From contig JAOTON010000385.1 of assembly GCA_034440635.1 (NCBI GenBank), forward strand, positions 2,944,501 to 3,008,500: 64,000 nt of DNA, written 5' to 3'. Each line of letters starts with the position of its first letter. Position 1 is the first letter of the stretch. Shown here piece after piece: positions 1 to 13,271 of the stretch. A model generated the notes under the pieces. The model worked only from the letters and a program-made list of their open reading frames with translations, was not told the origin of the DNA and searched no databases. Source of the stretch: Lepas anatifera. Taxonomy: Eukaryota > Arthropoda > Thecostraca > Lepadidae. Made by a program: the position numbers and the translations under genes.

Positions 1-493
1 ACGTATAGTACCGTAAAGATTGGGATTATTGCAACCTTCTGGTTACAAAAATACGGTAGCTGCTCCGAAGAATGCCGTGAGTTTGTTTTAATGGACATAT
101 GTTTCGGAACTAAAACTTATAACATGTCATATTTCCTTAGGCTGGCAAAAAAAGGCACAGTCAGGATCAGCTAGAAAATCATACTATGTATTTTGGAAAG
201 TGTCATCTTTACATGGGCGGAATTCGTAGGTCGGCAACCGACGGCCGAAAAAAGTTATGACAGTTTTAGTGAGCGCATGTTCTACCCGTAGTCGGCGGGC
301 GGTTGTGGCAATGACGCGCGCGGCATCCACCAATCGACACGTTTTATTTAATTTATCCAATCAAATGACACATTTAAATGGGGGAAGGGGATAAAAATCA
401 CAAAATATTCTAAACGTTATTGATGGACGGTCTCTAATTGAAGGAGGCAATAAAGTTGAGAAGGTGGAGGGTAAATTGAGACAACGAAAGCAT

Positions 494-710
494 CATAAGT
501 GTCGCCACCGGCAAAAAGTGGGGGGCCAGCCAAACTTCAACATGATGCTGACAAAAACTTTCATCATCAGGACCAAAACTGTTCGAATTTGGGCTCCTCG
601 TTGCCCTCCGCAGCGGCTGGATATAAGAATGTCCGGCTTTTCTCATTTTGACTGAGATCGGAAATTTTGGACAAAAGTGGGGGCCAGGCCCCCTCCCTTT
701 TCCGAGCGTA
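494..710. repeat. Dispersed repeat, copy 1
   Basis: CATAAGTGTCGCCACC...GGGGGCCAGCCAAACTTCAA...CAGCGGCTGGATATAAGAAT...; the same sequence recurs in the same orientation at 39871-40109. Confidence 0.85.
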
Positions 711-878
711 TGGAAAGCATGTTGTTCAATAGTTATTAGGGCACAGCGAGATCAGGCCGTGAATAAGAAAATTGATAGTTTAACTTCGGCTCACTTTCTT
801 CCCCTTTGTAAAATATTATTTGAAACCGACTTGCCGTTCACCTTTGGCCTCCACCCCGTTTTAAAACACACTTGTCAT

Positions 879-1275
879 GTATGTACAGCCGGTTCCACAG
901 TGATTGGTAGGTATTAGTGTCAGTTCGTTTAAGAAATATATTAACGATTACTCTTCTCATAGACGTTTCGTCTCTAGGAAAGAATTTTAACGAGCTCTTT
1001 AAATTTGGGACCCTGCAAACTGGATCAGACGTAAATTTTGAAAATTATGGACAACAAAACTTTTTCGCCAATCCCGATTATTTTCTGTGGCTTTTCTCAA
1101 TTACTTCCGAATTTTGGACCCTTTGTAGTATTTCGCACGTCAGTTCATGCCTCCAGTTAAAACGCAGCAGGTGAGGCAACAATGGTGTCGGCATAGGCCA
1201 TCACTTGAGAGATATTTTTGCAAAAACGACCGCAGCCTAATACCTACCAATCAGTATCGAACCGGCTGTACATAC
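879..1275. repeat. Inverted repeat, 39-bp arms
   Basis: GTATGTACAGCCGGTTCCAC...GATTGGTAGGTATTAG (879-917) is mirrored at 1237-1275 with few mismatches. May bound a ~400-bp MITE. Confidence 0.65.
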
Positions 1276-2248
1276 TACCTCTCTTGGATTTTAAAGAAAG
1301 TCGCTTGTCGCACATTTTGTTGCGTTTGCCGACGGTTAAGGCTTAACAGTGGTTATCTTCTGATGATGTTTTAAAACCCGACGCTCCCAAAAATCTGTTT
1401 CCAATGCTAACAAATACAAGGTGAGAATGCAATTTTCACTTCCCATGTTTGCCGGCTAACAACTGGGAAAATCCAATCATTAAATCAAATTATCAATCAT
1501 ATGAATTGTTTCCCTCACTATTACCTTTATTCAGCTTATCGCATGGTCAGATTTGCGACTATGTAAATATTTCATAAAGCTACACTGTAAGAACCGTTAT
1601 AATTATAAACCCTTGATAGCCTCTGCATAAAGTAGCGCACCCAATGGGTGCAAAGGGGTGCTCTGGTACCTTCGGTATGGACCTGACCTCAAAATGGATG
1701 TCCGCTCTAGATTTTCCTTTACAAGAGCTTTCGAATGGTGTATAGAAACTCGATATAACTCCTCTAGAAGCCGAGTTACTCTCGGGTTTCGTCAACCTTG
1801 TTTTGAGAACCAACATTGCCTTACATCGGTTTAGAGATGACATCACAACTCGGTGACCTGATCTGACCTTGGATTGAAATTTCGTCAAGATGTATCAAAT
1901 TGATTCTGGTTCGCACTTGCCACGCGGCATTGCGCTAAACCGAGCCGTTTTTCTCCCATCGCGAAAAATTAAGCACTGGTTAGAATCGACCCCCTGGCAA
2001 AAGGAGGGTTAAGAAAAAATTGGTGTGCTTGATTGAGCTATCTGATGGAGAGCTTCACATTGAACCCAAAAACATTGTTCCATCATTATCATGTATTGAG
2101 CTATGAATTTCGTCCCGTTTTTTCAGGCTTCCTGCACCACTGTGCGGTGGTGGCAGTGTGTCACAGGCCGATGACGGACGAAGCAAGTATTGTTCTGTGG
2201 ACCGTCTTTTTGGGCCTGTTTTATCTTCTCACATCTGAGAGCACATCT

Positions 2249-2636
<388 letters not shown>

Positions 2637-3016
2637 ATTACCCAACTGAACACTCAGCTCCAATACCAGCTTTCAGTTGATGAATGGGCTGTTATAAGAA
2701 ACCTGTTAATTTTTGCTCTCTGGCTCTCTGGCATAGCATAGAACTGAACAACTTTGGTCCATGGGGACAACTTTGGTCCACCACTACAAAAATGTTTAAT
2801 TATTTTATGGAAATGTTTTTGTAGGGTGCTCTGTCAAAACTTATGGTGGGAGATGGTCTACTATGGGTACTGTGTATTGTTAAGGAGAGCTATAAATTTA
2901 GTAACGATAGAAAGTAGCAGGTGCTTTATACATAAATAGTTTTATTTTATTATGGAAATCTAATCTTCCTAGGATAATTTTTAAGAGTTTGAAGTGCCGT
3001 CTTGAGCGTGATAGTC

Positions 3017-3174
3017 ATGATTATTATGATATATAAAATTAACCGGCAATTGCTCATAATATAATGCAATACACAATGCAGAAAACACATCATCAAAATA
3101 TTAATATACTCTTTGGTGTTTTCAATTGCATTATATTATGAGCGATTGCTGGTTAATTTTATATAGCATAATCA
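3017..3174. repeat. Long hairpin (MITE-like), ~52-bp arms
   Basis: ATATAAAATTAACCGGCAAT...TGCTCATAATATAATGCAAT is mirrored at 3124-3174. A diverged single arm recurs at about 28140-28180 (ATATAAAATTAACCGATAAT). Confidence 0.85.
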
Positions 3175-3828
3175 TCACTCCTGGGATAATGTATGGGGCA
3201 CTTCAGGTATGAGGTATAACCAAATGCGCCTTGGGGGCAATGACCACATAGATTCTAATAAAAAATATAAAAAATAATACTGTTCCATGCACAATATTTT
3301 GTTCCGCAGAGGGTGGTGAACGACACAACCATATTTATACTCAGACAATTAAAACTTTGGTCCACTCGACTACCAAACAAAAATTATTTTAAAAAAATGG
3401 CATAACACAAATCCAGGCTGGCTCTCCAGCCTTTAACAACCTTCTTACCTCACTTTTAAATTAATAAGATACAGGTGCCTTGTCCAATCCTAGTATTTCC
3501 TTTTCCAGACCCATTACGCCTGTCCTATGGACTACCAGGTTATGCTTTCATGCTGAGATGGCAAGAGTCTGGATAGCTCTCCAGCTTTTGACAACCTTCT
3601 TGTGAACTACTGGAAAAGCAAGCGGAAAAATGATAAAAATATCAGAAACCAGTGGAAAATTCAGCTTGCCCAGGTGTCGCTCTCCATCCACCACCCTGGG
3701 ATTTGGAACGTCATGCTAAGATAGCAGGAGGCTCCAAGTCCAGGTGTAAAGTGGTGCAGGTGGAGGGGGGTGTGACACCAGGGCAGAGGCTGAAGGCTGA
3801 GATGATAAGGATTGGTGATGACACAGGA

Positions 3829-3882
3829 TTGATTATTTGAGCTTTAGGGCGCGCCAACCCGAAAGGTCATATAGCGCCCGGA
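3829..3882 (-). mobile_element. 54-bp micro-insertion of a LINE 3' stem-loop
   Basis: The insert is framed by a perfect 12-bp duplication GATGACACAGGA (3817-3828 and 3883-3894). On the minus strand it reads GGGCGCTATATGACC...GCGCGCCCTAAAGCTC plus the short tail AAATAATCAA. Almost nothing but the 3'-terminal hairpin was copied. Confidence 0.85.
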
Positions 3883-4616
3883 GATGACACAGGAGTGGAA
3901 GTGGCATAGGAGAGCAGTGATGAAAAGTCATGTGAAAATTGATATTCTCACACAACCATGGGAAGACCATGAAAGAGACAATTTCCTTATTCTTCTTCTT
4001 CAATTCCTGGAAAGGGAAATTTAGTTGAATACATGCTCTAAAATAATAAAAAATTTCTAAAACACCTTCTGTGGACTAAAGATGCTTAAATCAGTCTCAC
4101 ATTTCGCCTGTAGAATGAATAAATCAGAATCTAAGGGCTTGTTCCAGCGCCTCCTTTAACCTCCTCCAAACTGATCCAGAAGAGGTAGAAGTCTCTACTA
4201 AACTCTACTGTCCAATATAAAACTATATCAGGGTATTCTACTCTAAGGGTGAACAAGGCACGCAAAAAGAAGCAAAAGAATAGAAAAATACTTCATACAC
4301 ATCAGAAGAAAACAAAAGTAAAAAAAGAGAGTATGCTGTCATGAGAGCAAATAATGCAAGTCATGGAAAAAATAACAAACAACAAAAAGCAATGGACAAA
4401 CAAAAAGCGGAAAGAACAGACAAACAAAAAAGCAATGGAGCAAGCACAGAAAAACTGCAACTAAATGAGCACAACATGACTTGCTTTATTCAGCTCAACA
4501 AAGCTTAGCAGCCTTAAATAAACTTTCCAAAAGTGCAAAAATTTACTACCAATATACCTTTAAGCCTTAATAAAGATAAAAAGGGTCTTTATAAAGGCTA
4601 AATGAAAAAACTTATA

Positions 4617-4872
4617 TAGGCCTTTAATAGGTATTATTTTACAATTAGGTGAGCAATTATGTCCAAACTTAAGTGTAATAATTGACTACCAAAATGTCTT
4701 TGTCTTAATAGACATGAAATAGGCCTTTAAATAGGCACACAATAAGATAATAGGCTAAATTAAAAATAGTAATATAGGCCTTTAATAAGTATTATTTTAT
4801 AATTCGGTGAGCAATTACGTACCACCTAATAAGTTATTAGAAGGTAGGACATAATTGCTCACCTAATTGTAG
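4617..4872. repeat. AT-rich direct and inverted repeats
   Basis: TAGGCCTTTAATAGGTATTA... at 4617 recurs near 4774. ACAATTAGGTGAGCAATTAT (about 4651) is mirrored as ATAATTGCTCACCTAATTGT (about 4855). Confidence 0.75.
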
Positions 4873-5614
4873 TAATGACCACCAAGTGACAATCTTATGT
4901 CCTGAAAACGAATTTAACAAAAATTTCCTCTGCATAAAATTATCTCCCAATGAATTTAGCACCTATATTTTACCACACCAACACCCATATCAATGTACCA
5001 CACGCACCACCACAACGACGAACACGAAGAAAGCAAAGCAATACTGGAAGAAAGGGAACGAACGGCGACAACATCAACAACCACCATAAATAACGGGACA
5101 TGCTACTACACTGCCGACTCCAACTGCCATAATTCAAAATCTGAACCATTGCAGCAACTGCTTAGCTTATCAGTGTGACAATAGACTACTACCTTTTCTA
5201 CAAATTTGCATCTTTTGGTGAGGTTTCGTTCGCTAAAAACTGTTTTATTAGATTTTTTGTTACCCGGAAATAGGGTCGGTTACTGCCAGAACTAGGTGCT
5301 AAAACTCAACTCACGAAAGAATAAAAAAATCGCTTAGAAAAGCTTTTTGCCGAGCTAAAAATAGCAATTCTTAAAATTTGTACCTTTTCACGATGTTCCT
5401 TTCGAGGACAACTGTAAAATCATCGATTAAAAAACGTTACTACTTTATTACATCGGAATACTTTCTGTTGCTCTTGGTGTTCATGCCCGGAACCGAAAGC
5501 TGCATACCAGATCAGAAATAACCCAACATTCTTCCCCCTATCCCAAGATATCAATAATTCCCCATACCAGGAGCAGGGGCTTACTTAAAACGTAAACACA
5601 ACAGAAAACGACAG

Positions 5615-8600
5615 CGCATAGGCGGATTCAGGATTTCCGACGGGGGTACCATCCGGAACATGGGGCACCTCTTTTGACCGGCAAAACCTATCAGGTGAGC
5701 ACAAAATCTTATTGGTGGGTGCTGATTTTCGCAACCGGAGCGGGGATGGGGAAGCTACATTTCAGGGGGGGCGACCATAGACCTTGCAGGGGTCTAAAAA
5801 CTTGCCGATCTACCTACGCCGTCGGCGACCCTATCATCTTTTAGTTGGCGACCCAGCAACCGTCTCAAACTCTGATTCCATCTGTTTTCCCATGATTTTA
5901 GCTTCCACCATCCGCTCCTGCTTCTAAATATGGTTACCCTCTCCACTGTCTCCACGCGTCATCGTAATACACCCAGTGCCCATAAAAATCTATTGGATGA
6001 AGTCTGCCAGTTCCTTTAGCCAAGAATGGGCAGAATCTACTTCGACAAAGAGCCAAGTTAGCCTTCGTTTCCCGGCTTGTTTGGCGTTTCTGAAAGACAG
6101 CTTGGCTACAACGGGGCATCTTTGGCCGATTACATCTGGCATCATCACCGCCCTTAGTTGCTGCTAGTCTTTGCTAGTTATGTTTCTTCTTATTACAATT
6201 TTTGGTTCCAATTTTATGAAAAGCGACTGAAATTACCTGGTACCTTAGCTGATGCCATCTCCTTATACCGTATCTATGTATTATTTTTAAGTTCAAACTA
6301 GAATGTACTAGAATCCGTCACGAGTCGGTACCAAGTCGGTGATTTTCATTTTTTTCAATAGGCGACCAATGGGCGACCGAGTCGGCCGAAACCGCCGACT
6401 TGCGTGGTTGCCTGGTCGCAGGTGGTCGCCCTGGTACATTTTCGGTGTGTGCGGCCGTCAGAACGAGCGCGGCGTGGGCTGCCGCTAATATTTTTGTATT
6501 CTTGTTGGTGGGCGCCGCTTTTGACGACTGGTGTTCAATTTGTTAAATCCAAGGGGTTAAATCAAGATGTGCGTTTATCATAGACGGTCCGTGCAATCTA
6601 GGTGGGTTTTGGAGTCTACTTGCAATGATGTTTCCTTGTTTTGCTTTACCGCGAAAAGGCTCAGAAGGAAAAAAACTTGAATACCAGTGGTGCATGTTTA
6701 AACTCTTTCCAACCACAATCACACTGAAATGTCATCGTAAACATTGTTCTATAGTCACACATTCCCAAGGGCGTGGATATTCTGAACGATTTTTGTGGTG
6801 CCTAATTATGAGACTATCCATTACAAGTATACTATTTTTGATACCACCATGTTCTTGCCTTATAGCTGGACATATAACTGGGTGACCAAGTAGGCCTGTT
6901 ATTTAACGATTTTAAAGTCCCTGAAATGAGAAATAGGAAAATTTTTTAGGATGCTTTTAGTAGGCACAGAAATTAACATGAGCTTCCATTTGGGGTGCCA
7001 CAGCAGTGACAGGTCCAAGGGATCCCTGAACTCGAGTTCAGGACCCCGTAAGTTTGAAAGGATTCAGGGCGGCCTGAAGAAAAGGGTACCCCAAAACTGA
7101 TTAAACCAGATCTGCGAGGCAGAAAATACCTTGCTACTGCCCCCACCTCTAGAATACAAATGATGGGGCCACAGATGGAGCTTTGAAGTTTAGAAGTTGT
7201 GTAAAATGGCATTAAAGGTGCTGAAAACAGGCTTTGTTATGCTGGGTTGGCTCGCATCATGTTCTGTATGGCCATATGTCTTGGTCTGTATATATTATTA
7301 TCTCAAGTGGCAATATAAATCAAATATTTAAAAACTTTTTGTTGTTTTTCTAGATATCTATTAATTGATTTTGTATATGACTAGTGTTTTATTTACACAG
7401 ATGCACCAAGACATGTGAATGATCATAATAAACATGTTGAGCTTCAATATTTGAAGCAGGGTATAAAGTATTTTCCTGTTTCTGTTTGAAAGATAAATGC
7501 CCTCTAAAATTTGAAGAACAGAAATAAGCCAGGTAGAAAGACGAAAAGTTTGTTTCATGGCCCAAAATTTTGTTCTGGAAAATGGTCTCAAGCATTCCCA
7601 TAATTGGGAATGGGTGTTCCCATCTATGGGTCAAGCATTCCCATTTATGGCACTGTTACCATTTTTAAGTCACACCAATTACAGTTTTCTCCCACTGATT
7701 GATGACGATAGCCACCCTTTTGGGTAAAGTGTGCCCTTTTGGTTGACAGGATGCAATCTCAGAGGGCTGCCCCTACTAAAATCCTAGATCCATCACTTTG
7801 CATTGGTACCCCATAAGGGATATAAATGTGCATTCCTGCACAGCACAAAGATGTGAAAAACCATTTCCAATTTGCCAGAAGACTCCACTGCAAGGACAAT
7901 AGTCCAATCCAAGTCTGCCAAACATAGAATAAGCTGTGTCTTTTGCACAGATGGATGCACACTGGGTGATCAGGGTGTGTGTGTATGTTTTTAACTGATT
8001 GATTATATGCATCCAAGTTTCTGATAATATCTTGTATTTTTGTCACAAGAAAGTTGACTCGTTTTGTTTTCTCTAGCATGGATGAACTATGGAAGCACTG
8101 CCACAGAGGTACAGTAGAAATATCACAGATTGTGTCCACCACAAAAGAACAGGTTGCTGAAATGCAAACTGTTCTTCTCAGTACCCAATCCTGGTCCAAA
8201 TGGGTCATCAGCAACTATTCTGGAAACTTTTTCAGTCCTGATTATTAATGCTAAAATGCATCAATTAAGAGCTTTGGAAATAGTTATCATGGGAATGATG
8301 TCATGCAAAGAAAATAAGGTTATTCCCAAGAGACAGCATTGCTATTGCTTTGAGTAGAACCATGTTCAACAATGGAGCAAAAATTGGGCCTCATCTTAGC
8401 AATGGTTGATATTTTCCACTGTACTTCTGAGGAAATGTTGCCAATGAATAATGTTTGAATTATTTATTTGAAATGTTACAGGAATTTATCTGATTTGTGG
8501 CGCCTCAAGGTGAAGAATGACAAGTATTTCATGACGCATGTATGTACATGAAAAATGTTTTTCTCTAGTTAAATGAAACATCGGAACTGTTTCTGAGGCT

Positions 8601-9950
8601 CTTTTTTAAGGTGCTGCAAACCCTTTTATTTGTCTCTAAGATAAGGCCTAACAATTTTTCACATGGATGGACACAAAATAAAACCATTATTGATGAGAGA
8701 ACAACAATGGTGAATCAATCATGGTTGTATCTTGCTTGGTATAGAAGTAATGGGCGAAAATTTTAATGCCCAGGGGTGCTGCCACGGAATTTTTACAGGG
8801 GAACGGACCCGGGCTGGTGCTGGCCGGGGCAGGGGAATTGTGAGCATATTTGGTACCTGACAGCATTATTGACGATGAACCGAAAATTTTGGGGAGATGT
8901 CCCCCTGGTTGGCCAACAGGGGGATGCGTAGGTACCCCGTCCCACAGCTTTCGGCGCCCATTTGATTGCCCTTGTGTACGGACAGCGTATCATCTTTGAC
9001 CTCGATTGACCTCCAAACAGACTTAACCTAAGCTCAGTGGGCACTATCGATACGTATTCATGACTGCGTAGTGCGTATAAATGACTGATCACTATCCAAC
9101 ATTGGCTTTTAGGTCCGACATATCACGCTGAAAGCGAGCGTTCTTCCTATTATAACTTGAAGCTACGTGATAACATCTCCAATATTCAGTGTCCTGTTGC
9201 GCCCTAGCCTTTGACCTGATATGAAAATGGATGTTGCCTTAGTGAAAGAGCTGGTCGGGCTCTGTCGAATAGCGTTGAGAAAGTGGTTCCGGCTATTTTG
9301 CGTACGGAGATAAGCAAGGTTTTATAGAGCACTGCATTTGATACATTTTGACGTATATGAATTTTTCCCCTCTGGTGACCACAGTATTGACCTTACGCAA
9401 AAATTCCAGGAGTAACGCCGATTGCATTTCCGGTGACCTTTCGATCGCTTTTTCCGCTTCTTTCTTTGTTTCCGAGATCGAGGGTGTCATTTTTAACACC
9501 CTCCCACCAGGGGGGGTTCATAGGTGATTCATGCTGGTCACCGGGGCTAGGGTTAAGGGCCAGCATGTATAGTTTTGTTGCTTTCAGATCATAACTTTGA
9601 CTTTAATACTGAATTATAATCTCATGAAATCACTTAGGTAATGACTTGATTCTGGCTTAGGTCATCGATATCGAGAAACTCGATCTATATTTTATAGGTT
9701 TTTTATATCTATATTTTATTGGAACCATCCCCCTTGCACTCGCCAGTGCTTCCCTATAGCCATATTTATACCACTTTTAAGACCGATTTTGTAATACATG
9801 TAGCATTAGGTTCGGCGACCATCGAAGAAGCTTGGATTTTAGTCGGCGACCACAAGCTCACTTTTTAGACCCCTGAGACCTTGCAGGGGGATGCCGAGGG
9901 CTGATCAGGGGGAGGGCGCGGGACCTCTGCCACCTGGATTCGCCTGTGCG
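5615..9950. mobile_element. Possible 4.3-kb element bounded by CGCATAGGCGGATTCAGG-type inverted ends
   Basis: Left CGCATAGGCGGATTCAGGA; right, reversed, CGCACAGGCGAATCCAGGT. Both ends have, a little inside, CCTTGCAGGGGTCTAAAAA / CAGGGGTCTAAAAAG and GTCGGCGACC-type motifs. Non-gene reading frames near 5934-6119 (minus) and 7759-8214 (minus) could be coding relics, but I recognise neither. The interior otherwise shows no gene. Confidence 0.45.
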
Positions 9951-10320
9951 ACAGAGGCGTGCTAAGACTGCTGGAAAGGGGTGCAGTTGGAAAAGACGTT
10001 CAAAAGAGACTGCTAGCAACGAGATGTATTCTACAGAGGCGTGCTCGAAGGTTAGAAAAAGGGTACAGTTGGCAAAGGCGTGTCTAGGAGACTGCTAGTA
10101 GGAGCATGTAATGCAGACAGGCGTGCTCAGAGTGCTAAAAAAGATATAGAGTACGAAAAGCGATCTCAGGGTGTTGGAAAAAAGTGCATTGTGACTGTTA
10201 GGAAGGGGTTGCAAGTGGAAAAGGCGTCTCCAGAAGACTGCTGGTGGGGGATGAATTATTCAGAGGCGTGTTGAGAATGCTGGGAAGAGGTGCAATTGGC
10301 AAAGGCGTGTCCAGATCAGT
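9950..10320 (+). repeat. Decayed ~81-bp tandem repeat
   Basis: The core CAGAGGCGTGCT...GCTGGAAAGGGGTGCAGTTGG...AAGGCGTGTC recurs near 9953, 10034, 10115 and 10262. The copies are strongly diverged. Confidence 0.65.
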
Positions 10321-10394
10321 GCCGTAGCCAGAGGAGTCGTTGGGGACCACGGACCCCCTTGGGCAGATCTTATGCACTGGAAAACACGAACATT

Positions 10395-13262
10395 GAACTC
10401 GAGGGCCCCTGAGCTTGGTCGCACGGGACCCCCGACCTTAGTCTCAGAGGGCCTCGGGCTTGATCTCAGGGGCCCCGGAGCTCAGTGTACGACTGCCCTC
10501 CGAGCTCAATCTCGGGGACCCCGAGCTTATTGTCTGGTTGCTCTCCAAACTTGATCTCGGGGACCCCGAGCTTGGTCTCAGTGGCCCTTGGTTGGTCTCG
10601 GGGGAGTTCCTCGAGCCTGGTCTCAGGGGTACTCCGGTATCGAGGGCTCCCAAGTATCGAACATTGACCTTGGAGCCAACTGAGCTTGGTCTCAGGGGGC
10701 CCTGAGTTGGTCTCAGGTGCCCCCCGAGCTTTGTTTCAGGAAACCCCCGAGCTTGGTCTCAATGGACCCCCAAAACTTAGTCTCAGAGGACCCCCAAGCT
10801 TTGTGTCAGTGGCCTGAGCTTGGTCTCAGTGGGCTCCACGAGCGTGGTCTCAGGGGCACCTCGATCATCGGTATCAAGGGCTCCGGATTATCGAACATTG
10901 ATATCGGGGGCACTTAAGCAAAGGTCTCAGGGGCCCTGAGTGGGTCTCAGGCGCATGAACATGGTTCCAGGGCCCCAATTGGGCCCCTGGGATCTTAGTC
11001 TTAAGATCTTAAGAAGGTCCGTGGGACCAATCTTAAGATTGATCCCACAGGCCTTTTGATCTTGGTCTCATAGTCTTTCGGTCTTGGTCTCAGGGAGCCC
11101 CCGAGCATGGTCTCAGGGCCCCCCAAGCTTGGTGTCAGGGGACCCCCAACTTAGTTACAGGGGACCCCGAGCTTGGTCTCAGAGGAATACCCAAACTTAG
11201 TCTCAGAGTACCCCCAAGCTTGATCTTAGTGGCCTGAGCTTGATCTCAGTGGGCTCCACGAGCTTGGTCTCAGGGGACCCCCGGGTTTTTTTCAGGAAAC
11301 CCCCGAACTTGGTCCCAGGGGACCCCCGAGCTTGGTTTCAGTGGCCCGAACTTGGCCTCAGGGGCTCCTCGAGCTTGGTGTCAGGGGTCCCTCGATCATC
11401 GCTATCGAGGGCTCCGGATTATCGAGCATTGATCTTGGGGGCCCCTGATCTTGGTCTCAGCAGCCCCCGAGCTTGGTCTCAGGGGCCCCCGAGCCTGGTA
11501 TCAGGGGACCCCGAGCTTGTCCTCCGGTGGCCTCAGCTTGGTCTCAGGGGGCTTCACAAGCTTGGTCTCAGGGGCCGTCGATCATCGATATCAAGGGCTC
11601 CGGATTATCGAAAATTGATCTCCGGGGCCCTGAGCCTGGTCTCAGGGGGCCCTGAGTTGGTCGCAGGGGCCCCGAGCTCGGTCTCAGGGGCCCCAAACAT
11701 GGTCCCACGGGCCTTTTGATCTTGGTCTCACAGCCTTTCGGTCTTGGTATCAGTGGTTCCCCGAGATTGGTCTCAGGGCCCCCGAGCTTGGTCTCAGAGG
11801 ACCCCCAAAACTTAGTCTCAGAGGACCCCCAAGCTTGGTGTCAGCGGCCTGAGCTTGGTCTCAGTGGGCTTCACGAGCGTGGTCTCAGGGGCATCTCAAT
11901 CATCGGTATCAAGGGCTCCGGATTATCGAGCATTGATCTCGGGGGCCCTGAGTTGTTCTCAGGGGCCCCGGCTTGGTCTCAGGGCCCCAAACTTGGTTCC
12001 ACGGGCCTTTCGATCTTGGTCTCAAGGACCTTTCGGTCTTGGTTTCAGGGGGAATCTGAGCTTGGTCTCAGGGGCCCACGAGCCTCGTCTCAGGCGCCCC
12101 TAGTTAGTCTTAGGCGCCCTAACTTGGTCTCAGTGGCCCCAAGATTGGTCCCACGGGCCTTTTGATCTTGGTCTCACGGCGTTTCGGTCTTGGTATCAGG
12201 GGTTACCTGAGCTTGGTCTCAGGGCCCCCTCGAGCTTGGTCTCAGGGGGCCCCTGAGCTTGGTCTCAGGGGCCCCGAATTGGTTTCAGGGGCCCGAGCTT
12301 GGTCTCAGAGCCCCAAACTTGGTCCCACGGGCCTTTTCATCTTGGTCCCACGAGCCTTTCGATCTTGGTCCCACGAGCCTTTTGATCTTGGTCTCACGGT
12401 CCTTTCGATCTTGGTCTCAGGGGCCCCGAGGTTGGTCTCAGAGGACCCCCAGGCTTGGTCTCAGTGTGCTCCACGAGCATGGTCTCAGGGGCCCTTGATC
12501 ATCGATATCAAGGGCTCCGGATTATCGAACATTGATCTCGGGGGCCCTGACCTTGGTCTCAGGGGGTCCTGAGTTGGTCTCAGGGGCCCCGAGCTTGGTC
12601 CCACGGGCCTTTTGATCTTGGTCCAATGGGCCTTTCGATCTTGGTCTCACGGGCATTTTGGTCTTGGTCTCATGGGCTCCCGAGCCTGGTCTCGGGGGCC
12701 CAGAGCTTGGTCTCAGGGCCCCCTCGAGCTTGGTCTCAGGGGGCCCCTGAGCTTAGTCTCAGGGGCCCGAATTGGTTTCAGGGGCCTGAGCTTGGTCTCA
12801 GGGCCCCAAACTTGGTCCCACGAGCCTTTAATCTTGGTCCCACAAGCCTTTTGATCTTGGTCCCACGAGTCCTTTGATCTTGGTCTCACGAGCCTTTTGA
12901 TCTTGGTCTCACGGTCCTTTCGATCTTGGTCTCAGGGGCCCCGAGGTTGGTCTCAGAGGACCCCCAGGCTTGGTTCAGTGTGCTCCACGAGTATGGTCTC
13001 AGGGGCCCTTGATCATCGATATCAAGGGCTCCGGATTATCGAACATTGATCTCGGGGTCCCTGACCTTGGTCTCAGGGGGTCCTGAGTTGGTCTCAGGGG
13101 CCCCGAGCTTGGTCCCACGGGCCTTTTGATCTTGGCCCAATGGGCCTTTCGATCTTTCACGGGCGTTTTGGTCTTGGTCTCATGGGCTCCTGAGCCTGGT
13201 CTTAGGGGGCCCAGAGCTTGTTCTCAGGGCCCCCTGAGCTTGGTCTCAGGGATTCCGAGCTG
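10395..13262 (+). repeat. GC-rich minisatellite, ~20-22-bp unit, with a larger recurring block
   Basis: The unit is GAGCTTGGTCTCAGGGGCCC and variants. A distinct block ATCATCGATATCAAGGGCTC followed by CGGATTATCGAACATTGATC returns near 10862, 11396, 11580, 11897, 12489 and 13010. The last two blocks are embedded in a ~520-bp duplication. Open frames here are repeat artefacts. Confidence 0.95.
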
Positions 13263-13271
13263 GTCCCAGGG

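Larger units (their letters stand above)
2640..5614. other. No gene seen; AT-rich decayed sequence
   Basis: Contains the hairpin at 3.0-3.2 kb, the 54-bp LINE 3'-end insertion at 3.8 kb and AT-rich repeats at 4.6-4.9 kb. Nothing codes convincingly. Confidence 0.5.

Noticed and set aside
10372..12877. Several 60-160-codon frames rich in Gly, Leu, Ser and Val
   Set aside because: Repetitive translations of the minisatellite in shifting frames; no start context or conserved motif.
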